Below, piece after piece: positions 60,001 through 64,000 of a stretch of DNA of 64,000 nucleotides. Every line of letters starts with the position of its first letter. Position 1 is the stretch's first letter. This DNA comes from Hippasteria phrygiana (taxonomy: Eukaryota; Echinodermata; Asteroidea; Valvatida; Goniasteridae), in assembly GCA_037893225.1 (NCBI GenBank), contig JAZGUH010000089.1, positions 1,116,001-1,180,000 on the forward strand, in the 5' to 3' direction. The notes under the pieces are model-generated. The model made no database searches. It was given only the letters and a program-made list of their open reading frames with translations, and was not told where the DNA came from. The position numbers and the translations under genes were made by a program.

Positions 60001-61709
60001 TTACCTGCCTCGTATCAAGTACCGGTACCGCTTGTTCACATGAGCGGGTGGGTTTTCTCTTAAAAGAAATGGATTTGGTGGAAAATGGCCCAACTTTCTC
60101 ATTTGTGACGAAGTTACTAATATTAGGTTTTGTTCATATGCGTTAGATTTGTTCGGACGTTTAATTCGTGTTAGATGATTGCTTCTCATCTGTAGCAATC
60201 AAGTCTCCAAGTTAAATATCACGTTTATTTGGATGGTGTTGCCATTTGTAAAGTAAGATGTCTTGTGGCGCCAATAAGCCCCGTGGCAAGTGGAGGGATG
60301 CTTTTTAAATTCTTTCTTGCTCCCTTTTCAACCAGTCTGATCGACTAACTCAAAATCTCTCCGAAATCTGTTTTCCCATACCCGAACGTGACTTCAATTA
60401 CATATAGTTGTCCCCTTGTCTCCTTTCCACAACACGAGCAGCACATCGGGAACTAAAATGTTTGATCGATGTCCGCAGATTGCGTACGTGTCCGAAGAGT
60501 CTTGTATACATTTTCAATTACATCTGACTTGTGCACAAGTAATATATTACTTGCCCCCTGCACTTTCTTCGATGCAACAGGAACACACAGTTTGATTAAT
60601 TATTACTCTCATTCCCGTCTGTGATTTAAAGTAATTTTTGTTTACTCTCCTTGTTCAATAAAGGTTATTGCCTAACACGTTGTTTATTTTTGCTTCAAAG
60701 CTTGTGCACATTGTAGACCTGTATAATACACACCTTTCCAGTGATTAAATCTCGAAATAAAGCGAGCCCATTACTCATGGACCCAGGAATTTAATTAATA
60801 CGTTTTACTTACAAGGGGTCATTTTTATATTTTTCGTATCGGCTCCAAATAATCAGAATTCAATAGAAATTAGAGAACACATAACTTGAAATTTGTTGTT
60901 TGTTAAACAGGTTAACAATTCACAGGAGACACTATAAAAGGAAAAGTCATCGAGAAGAATAGAGCCATCACATCTCAATACTTGTTTGTGAATAAATATG
61001 TAAAAACCATGTCCAAATGCCTCCGTTCCTTAGTTGCGGAACTGTACATTTTCTTAATCGTGAAGAGTTTTCGTTTTTCCCATTCTGATGCTCTCTCAGC
61101 ATACCTAAAACGTCCGTTTGAACAGGTGCTATTCAAAGAGAGTGCATTTTCACTGAATAACCAGTACAGTGTATGAATACTAATAATATGGCTTACAGAG
61201 TTTTTGCCGACATGGATGTTTGAGCACTCCACATAATGCTCTGAACTTTGTCTAACCTACATTATTAGCATGGAATTCTGAATCTAAAAAGAAGAAAGAA
61301 ATATTCTAGAAAGTGCTGAAAGCAACTCGCTGTAGCTTGCACTCCCGTAGAAACTTGTGAGGAGAAGACTAATGAGTCGTTCAGTTTTAGAGAAGAGAGG
61401 ACATTTTATTACCAATGTATCCAAGAAATCAGGAAGGGACCCCTTTCTTGAGATGTTAGTTTTATCTTCTTTAATCCCACAGCTTTGGTTGTTGAGTTCA
61501 GACACTCTGTTGCTCACTAGTGATGCTTCACTTTACACGGGAAGCCGTTTTCATGGTAATCATCAGGATGCCGATGAGGTATCACATGTAACCAGGAGTG
61601 GTGTCATCAAATGTTGCTGCCAAACTGAGAAGGTGACAACGCATTCCGTGGAAGCACATAGGATTGTCAAGGTGCTGTATCAGACGTCTTGGGATGAAGA
61701 CGGAAACAG
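41904..61709 (+). CDS. UBE3D: UBE3D, HECT-like E3 ubiquitin ligase, exons 1-8 (C-terminal exon(s) beyond window)
   Basis: UBE3D (E3D, formerly UBE2CBP) is a HECT-like E3 that takes ubiquitin from UBE2C/UbcH10. Eight exons (41904-42013, 43924-44086, 45897-46066, 47004-47247, 48116-48176, 52981-53095, 53887-53998, 61483-61709) splice in frame to 400 residues plus two bases. The human protein is 389 aa and about 50 residues are still missing here, so the full product would be near 450 aa. Matches along the whole length include GLHMRLQLAG, VLPLPSENW, SWCCH, the CxxC pairs C136/C139 and C237/C240, LWLLSSD and VKVLYQ. The cysteines resemble those of human UBE3D and may bind metal. I searched 61710-64000 for the terminal Trp-Glu-x-Asp and Leu-Pro-rich segment and found none. 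The gene lies 2.3 kb downstream of sim on the same strand. Confidence 0.93.
42286..42839. mobile_element. 554-bp foldback element with nested hairpin in UBE3D intron 1
   Basis: The ends TAGCCCTAG and CTAGGGCTA are inverted. The arms (about 42286-42480 and 42640-42839) pair almost base for base through GACGCCATGATATGGCG, CAGTCCTATGCTAGAAACCG and CAGCCCATCTCCCCGGTCGG. Both strands therefore give near-identical short ORFs (TAHLPGRIEIFLQECQE), which I regard as non-genic. Inside the loop a second inverted pair (42490-42513 and 42536-42562) forms an inner hairpin. Confidence 0.88.
43924..44086 (+). CDS. UBE3D: UBE3D exon 2
   Basis: After acceptor attcag, one base completes Cys37 and 54 codons follow to TGG before gtgaga. 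The segment LQVEVTPGSLNFITPSDG and the later LLPKTCNGLKW align with the human PSSLQMKTPEGC and LVPSSCRGLQF regions. Confidence 0.9.
44341..44545. mobile_element. small relative of the 46399-46919 foldback
   Basis: Left AAGTCCCTGCAAGTCC and right GACTTGCAGGGACTT are inverted. The core AGAAAGGAATGCC...CATTTGAATAGCTTG is shared with the larger element at 46399-46919. The arms carry ACAAGTCC/GACTTGTGATGG-type repeats. Located in UBE3D intron 2. Confidence 0.65.
44868..45800 (+). repeat. 121-bp tandem array (about six units) in UBE3D intron 2
   Basis: The marker GAGCAGG recurs at 45181, 45302, 45424, 45545, 45666 and 45788, a period of 121-122 bp. An earlier marker at 44880 gives a first unit lengthened by an inserted element. 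Each unit contains GCAACACATTTCTCCTGGTC, TTGCACCCAGCAGGCTTGCT and TACCAGCCTAACCCTACACA. Units differ by a few bases, such as presence or absence of AGC after ACTGTT. The ORFs here are translations of the repeat. Confidence 0.93.
44909..45084. mobile_element. palindromic MITE inserted in the tandem array, TTA target duplication
   Basis: A 176-bp element begins AGCCCGGTTCATACTTCATG. Its right end is the reverse complement of AGCCTGGTTCATACTTTATG. TTA flanks it on both sides (44906-44908, 45085-45087). Neighbouring array units read GGTCTTATGC at this place, so the empty site is known. A 3-bp TTA/TAA duplication is typical of PIF/Harbinger-type elements, which is an inference here. Confidence 0.88.
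45897..46066 (+). CDS. UBE3D: UBE3D exon 3 with first CxxC
   Basis: Acceptor ttctag, donor gtaaat; 56 codons plus two bases. It starts VPDEGLHMRLQLAGTWEAGG, continues with an acidic/basic helix-like stretch and ends with MMCRTCSG, a C-x2-C pair matching human FYCQSCGE. Confidence 0.92.
46399..46919. mobile_element. foldback element with tandemly repeated arms and 9-bp target duplication
   Basis: The ends CAGTGATGTAGTC and GACTACATCACT are inverted, and AGTAGGTAC flanks the element on both sides (46390-46398, 46920-46928). The left arm holds about five 22-bp units (GGCACAAGACCAGCTTGTTA+CA). The right arm holds 13 copies of TCTTGTGCTGG (46628-46770), then TCTTGCAGGG x3, a short spacer and TCTTGCAGGG x7 (46823-46892). 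A unique core at about 46560-46625 matches the core at 44436-44470. The long repetitive ORF on + is not a gene. Located in UBE3D intron 3. Confidence 0.88.
47004..47247 (+). CDS. UBE3D: UBE3D exon 4
   Basis: After acceptor tcgcag, one base completes Cys148, then 81 codons end before gtacgg. It contains FDRVLPLPSENW, SWCCH and EKDCLVGNLYLL, the best conserved block of the family (human RVLPLPSENW, EWCCH, ENDCFIGDSFFL). Confidence 0.95.
47375..47470 (-). mobile_element. tRNA-derived SINE, degraded copy
   Basis: On the minus strand it has an A box (TAGCTCAGTTAGTAGAG), a degraded B box and a 3' part ending TTTGTTCACTTTGAAAT. The same tail follows the copy at 52855-52951. It lies in UBE3D intron 4, about 130 bp past exon 4. 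Confidence 0.75.
48116..48176 (+). CDS. UBE3D: UBE3D exon 5 (small exon with second CxxC)
   Basis: This 61-nt exon sits between acceptor ctccag and donor gtaggt. It encodes KQTLSLLCRRCRSSVGEAFT, matching human VICKRCKVMLGE. Phase 0 on entry and one extra base on exit fit both neighbours. Confidence 0.88.
48274..48349 (+). mobile_element. SINE-like 3' tail fragment
   Basis: GGGGCCCAGGGAGGACAGTT is followed by CTGATGGGGCTACCCTGG and an (AAAT)n tail. It lies in UBE3D intron 5, 100 bp past exon 5. Confidence 0.65.
48552..48722. mobile_element. TTAA-flanked MITE (third TTAA family)
   Basis: TTAA at 48552 and 48719 enclose ends CCAGTTCACGCCGG and CCGACGCGAACTGG, which are inverted copies. The right end runs into a perfect 28-bp palindrome (48707-48734) centred on that TTAA. 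It overlaps a 143-codon ORF (48640-49071, +) that I do not accept as a gene. Confidence 0.72.
49454..49594 (+). mobile_element. TTAA-type MITE with CCCTCC ends, copy 1
   Basis: TTAACCCTCCCTCTC at the left and AGTAGGAGGGTT at the right are inverted. The right TTAA is changed to TTCA. Internal blocks CTATCAAAACCTATC and AGCTGTTGGAGAGGAAG match the copy at 53394-53548 in inverse orientation. It lies in UBE3D intron 5. Confidence 0.8.
51235..51370 (+). repeat. 54-bp tandem duplication with terminal hairpin
   Basis: AGATCAAACTTTTTCAAGAT occurs at 51237 and again at 51291, each followed by GTATCAATGCCAGATTAA. The second copy ends in an inverted pair ATTAACAAAGATT (51336-51348) and AATCTTTGTTAAT (51358-51370). 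Confidence 0.8.
52304..52778. mobile_element. 475-bp element with about 60-bp terminal inverted repeats
   Basis: The left end is ATATGGGTCATTCTATAAAT followed by TTGGGGTCCAAAGTGGGACA and GGTGTCCCTGTTAC. The right end is its inverted counterpart: GTAACAGGGACACAC, then TTTTGGACCCCAAATTTATG and ending ACCCATAT. The interior has no ORF of note. Confidence 0.82.
52855..52951 (-). mobile_element. tRNA-derived SINE / tRNA-Thr-like pseudogene
   Basis: On the minus strand, 52876-52950 folds as a near-complete cloverleaf. The acceptor GGCAAGA pairs with TCCTGCC, the D stem GCTC/GAGC is intact, and the anticodon arm CCGG/CCGG gives a loop position reading GGT. The T arm contains GGTTCGAATCC. The base before the anticodon is C rather than the universal T, and there are acceptor, anticodon-stem and T-stem mismatches. 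With the second copy and shared non-tRNA tail this makes it a SINE rather than a working tRNA. Confidence 0.75.
52981..53095 (+). CDS. UBE3D: UBE3D exon 6
   Basis: Acceptor tttcag, donor gtaagt; 115 nt. It encodes DSIRQGQEWQAIHSLKLLKH followed by SIRIQPHMADPSLSDVF. Similarity to human is moderate here, but phase and position fit. A tRNA-derived repeat ends only 30 bp upstream of the acceptor. Confidence 0.88.
53394..53548 (-). mobile_element. TTAA-type MITE with CCCTCC ends, copy 2
   Basis: TTAA is present at both borders. The ends are TTAACCCTCCTACTG and GAGAGGGAGGGTTAA. It is inverted relative to 49454-49594 and lies in UBE3D intron 6. A small fragment GTAGGAGGGTTTTTA near 50080-50095 may be a third remnant. 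Confidence 0.85.
53887..53998 (+). CDS. UBE3D: UBE3D exon 7
   Basis: After acceptor ttgcag, one base completes Ser288 and 37 codons end at CTG before gtaaga. YLANYLASVSQMHTTFKFII aligns with the human region containing SSARSTFRFTIQ. The exon ends RRPYLL, which continues as LWLLSSD in exon 8. Confidence 0.9.
55325..55500 (-). mobile_element. decayed copy of the TGCTAAGCA palindromic family
   Basis: The reverse strand shows GAGCTGCTTAGCAGACAATT, ATTTGCTAAGAAAGAACAG and CAGCTTGTTTTAGATTAAGC, reminiscent of the element at 47-292. Divergence is high. Confidence 0.45.
55508..55700 (+). repeat. dispersed repeat, second copy
   Basis: The sequence starts near AGCCAGTTCGGTATCTCAAA, followed by AGGTTATTCGGGATAAAATT. 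It continues through the ACGCGCGCGTTAGGTCACG block. It is the inverse of 8586-8760 and lies in UBE3D intron 7, directly after a decayed palindromic element. Confidence 0.8.
56400..56500 (-). mobile_element. SINE-like 3' tail fragment with poly-T lead
   Basis: On the minus strand GGGCCCTGAGGGAGAACAGT is followed by CTGATCAGGCTACCCAGGAT, AAATAAGAG and a long A-rich tail. It lies in UBE3D intron 7. Confidence 0.65.
58483..58554. repeat. nested palindromes
   Basis: AAAACGCTGTTTAAACTTTT (58483-58502) pairs with AAAAAGTTTAAACAGCGTTTT-type sequence at 58534-58554. The loop holds two further palindromes, AACAACCCCGGGTTGTT (58505-58521) and the perfect CATGTGCACATG (58522-58533). Confidence 0.85.
58912..59036 (+). 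mobile_element. fragment of the palindromic family seen at 47-292
   Basis: GGCCAGGTTCATGAGCTGTT is followed by AGGCACAAAAATATTGGTAA and a Lys/Thr-free AT-rich run. It resembles the left half of the element at 47-292. The TTAA MITE at 59037 abuts it. Confidence 0.5.
59037..59253. mobile_element. TTAA-flanked piggyBac-type MITE, copy 2
   Basis: TTAA is followed directly by CCCCTTGGGCACGG. The right end is CCGTACGCAAGGGG, followed by TT and TTAA. It is in the same orientation as the copy at 5930-6150 and differs by scattered substitutions. It sits in UBE3D intron 7 next to a fragment of the palindromic family seen at 47-292. Confidence 0.87.
61483..61709 (+). CDS. UBE3D: UBE3D exon 8 (last exon inside the window)
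   Basis: Acceptor cccacag, donor gtaagg; 75 codons plus two bases. It starts LWLLSSDTLLLTSDASLYTG and ends EAHRIVKVLYQTSWDEDGNR (last codon split across the junction). Human has ILLWLLNSDS and AWSAVKVLYQP at these places. The next exon is expected beyond position 64000. Confidence 0.93.
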
Positions 61710-61984
61710 GTAAGGCTTGTTGACGACATTTTGTAAACTGTAAAAAGGGTCTACATCATACACCTGTATGGGCTATGCTGGAGCGCATCATGCGCGTGAG
61801 GTGCTTTAGAGAGGTTTGGTAATGGTAAACAATGTCTGGGTGCACTTGAGGCACTTGAAACGATTTGTCAGCCCGATCTTACTGTTGCATCTTATACATG
61901 AGGTACAGTATGTAATTGTCTGAGTAATTTCACATTAAAGTTTGTTTTGAGAACAAATACCTTCTAGTGTAGAGGTGAGTTTGT

Positions 61985-62142
61985 ATATGCCGGCAATCGT
62001 GGACCTAGGACAAAAGAATTCGAGCGTAGACAAAGGGGTCCACGTTTGACCTAACGTCCACGATTGAAAATCGTGTACAAAACCAACGGGAGGCCTTCCG
62101 AAAACAAAAGAGGAACAATGGGAGGTCCACGATTGCACCCGT
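61985..62142 (+). mobile_element. MITE-like repeat, copy B
   Basis: This copy shares with 33189-33362 the blocks GCCGGCAATCGTGGACC, GGTCCACGTTTGACC, ACGTCCACGATTGAAAATCG and GAGGCCTTCCGAAAA, in the same order and orientation. The right end is degraded (GATTGCACCCG). Confidence 0.75.
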
Positions 62143-62209
62143 TTACATGACTGGGTGCGTGAGGTGGGGTTACTTCTTACGGTGTATGATGTTAAGCTGA
62201 TTAAAGCTT

Positions 62210-62520
62210 GCCCGAACTATAAACTAATAATAATAATAAGACTAATAATAATAATAATAATAATATATCAAACTTATATAATAATAATAATTATAATATA
62301 GGCAATTTGTAATGCGCCATTATCCACCTTAATGAGATGCTCAAGGCGCAGAGAACAAAAACAAAGGGAACAAAGATACAAATAATCAAAACATGGACAT
62401 TACAACAACACAATTAGCTTGACAATCAAATAGATGAGCTACACAACATAACAGAAAACAATCTCGGTGCGCTTTACAATTCGACAAACCAAGTGACAAT
62501 TTACTATGGGAGGTTATAAG
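62210..62520 (-). mobile_element. retroposon-like sequence with (TAA)n tract
   Basis: ATA/TAA triplet runs (62222-62300) are followed by GTAATGCGCCATTATCCACC, GATGCTCAAGGCGC and later CTCGGTGCGCTTTACAATT. The layout of an ATA-rich tail next to a GCGC/AAGATGCTCAAGGCGC-like module resembles common marine-invertebrate SINE or LINE 3' ends, from memory. Orientation is inferred from the tail. Confidence 0.45.
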
Positions 62521-64000
62521 CCTGTCGAAAGAGAAGCGGATTTGAAATGGTTAAAAGTGTCTACAGTTTGAAGTGGGGTACGAAGGACGTTCCACACTCC
62601 TCTGTGAGAAAGCCTTGGAGCAATATAACTTGATTCTGTATGTCGTTGTGGTGAGGAGTCCCTGATTAGATGACAGTTTGGGTGTTTCTAGTTTGTATTT
62701 TAATTAAAGTAACAGTGGGACGTTAGAGAATAATTTGCTTTATAAGTCAAGTGGGCATTTTGGTGGTGTTAACAGTTAAAACTCACATGTACATTGTCTT
62801 TTGCATTACCGTATGAATGCATATATCATGCAGTGGCGCCCCAGTCCCGCTTCACAATTATCTAGGGTATCCTATTACAAGGTGAATCCTTAATGAAAAC
62901 CCAGGCAGAGAGATAAGTGCTGGATGGCTGTAAAACCGAGCAATCAACTTCCAATTGCTCAGGATAATGGAAGTCGCTTCTAAGTGGCGAATCGCGGGAA
63001 TTTAGTCTCGAAGAAACTCTACGGAGGGAAAGCACCTGACCTTGTCGGAGGGAGATACTGTCCACTTCACAGGAACACTTTTTGTGTGCCTGAGAGCGGC
63101 TATTGTGTGCACCTGCCGTGATTCTAAAGAGAAACTGCCAGTGTATGCGAGTTTTTTTGTGTCTAGTGATAGTGATGATCATTTTCGGATTCGCAATTTA
63201 GCTAGAATCCATGGTGAGTCTGAAATAGAATTGGGATTATGAGTGTGTAGTGTTGATTGCAAACCCAACGTGCCTGATGCAGTGCACATCGTTGCCCGCT
63301 TAAAAATATCGATAAATATGCAATTTGTCATTTGAATTTGTAGAGCTTTTTATAGAATGGAAATATATTACCAAACAACTGGTGTATTTTTTGGTTTTTA
63401 TCTACCAATTCTGATTTTCGGTTTACAATCATTAAATCTTCATCAGGTTTGAAAGAACTTTACGAATTAAATGAAGTATTTCAGAACCCGAAAATTTGCC
63501 ATCATTTTGACAATTTGACATTTTGATTAATACATCTATCGGTATAGTATTTTGGACAGTTTTTTGGACAGTTTTTTTCTATGAAAGACGTGGCTCATTA
63601 ATTTATTCACCATAGAAATTGAACAGATCAGTAATACCATTTCCATTTTTCTAAAGGAGTCATTTGAACCTTCATTGGTTTTCAAAATGAAGAGTGTCGT
63701 CCTCATTTGACCCGTTGTTTCGTTTTATAGGGATGGTTACAAGTTCTCTCTAATGGATTGCCAGGCAAAGATACGTAGACATTGATGCATTCCTAGTCGG
63801 GAGATATTTTGTACAAGGGGACCCCAAGGATGTGTTGGCAGTGTATTTTTTCCTGGTCTCCTTTCCTGTGTCTCCTCGGAATCCATTACAGTCTGACATT
63901 GATAAATTGCAATATTACATTCCCGCTTTCTCTGCAGAGAATTTCGCCTTGCGCATGCATTATGTTCGTCTCATCGCGAAAGTAAATTTGTCATACAATA

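Larger units (their letters stand above)
53999..61482 (+). other. UBE3D intron 7 (about 7.5 kb)
   Basis: This intron interrupts the protein between YLL and LWLL, which are contiguous in human UBE3D, so no exon is missing. It contains the repeats at 55325-55700, 56400-56500 and 58912-59253, a hairpin cluster at 58483-58554 and an unexplained Lys-rich ORF at 58042-58380. Confidence 0.8.
61710..64000 (+). other. start of UBE3D intron 8
   Basis: From donor gtaagg the sequence runs to the window end without the terminal UBE3D exon. It holds the repeat copy at 61985-62142 and the retroposon-like sequence at 62210-62520. An ORF of 66 codons (63042-63242) does not match UBE3D. Confidence 0.6.

Noticed and set aside
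61710..64000. Terminal UBE3D exon within the window, for example the ORF at 63042-63242
   Set aside because: The ORF lacks the expected Trp-Glu-x-Asp and Leu/Pro-rich C-terminal pattern and has no acceptor in a compatible phase that I could support.

Overview
This is eukaryotic nuclear DNA from an animal, almost certainly a marine invertebrate deuterostome. I favour an echinoderm such as a sea star, at moderate to low confidence. The genes are split by many introns with GT/AG borders. The two recognisable proteins are metazoan. The noncoding DNA is full of short palindromic transposons, tRNA-derived repeats, homopolymer tracts and microsatellites. There is no bacterial gene organisation, and no CRISPR array or rRNA.

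Two real genes are supported, both on the + strand. (1) single-minded (sim), a bHLH-PAS transcription factor, has eight exons between 30806 and 39588. They encode everything after the bHLH region: PAS-A, PAS-B, the basic nuclear-localisation stretch and a long Tyr/Ser/Gln-rich C-terminal region. The first coding exon, which carries the bHLH, was not found and should lie upstream or have escaped notice in the first 30.8 kb. (2) UBE3D, a HECT-like E3 ubiquitin ligase whose known partner E2 is UBE2C, starts at 41904. Eight exons run to 61709, and the last exon or exons are cut off by the right end of the window. The phase of every junction was checked by hand and all of them join in frame.

Layout: 1-30805 has no convincing gene and is sim 5' flank and/or intron 1, with several inverted-repeat elements. 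30806-39588 is sim. 39589-41903 is a 2.3 kb spacer with a candidate poly(A) signal and long C and G tracts. 41904-64000 is UBE3D, whose introns hold an unusual collection of foldback elements, TTAA-flanked MITEs, SINE fragments and a 121-bp tandem array. Most open reading frames of 60-150 codons elsewhere look like chance or like translated repeats.

The most interesting observations are mobile-element structures with readable insertion histories. One is a foldback element whose arms are tandem arrays of 22-, 11- and 10-bp units, flanked by a 9-bp duplication. Another is a palindromic element inserted in one unit of the 121-bp array, with a TTA duplication that the neighbouring units let one reconstruct. 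Three different TTAA-flanked MITE families are present, as is a 270-bp near-palindrome carrying tRNA-like promoter boxes. I see no dedicated novel molecular system. The sim C-terminal Tyr-rich region and the sim-UBE3D adjacency are the main gene-level points to follow up.
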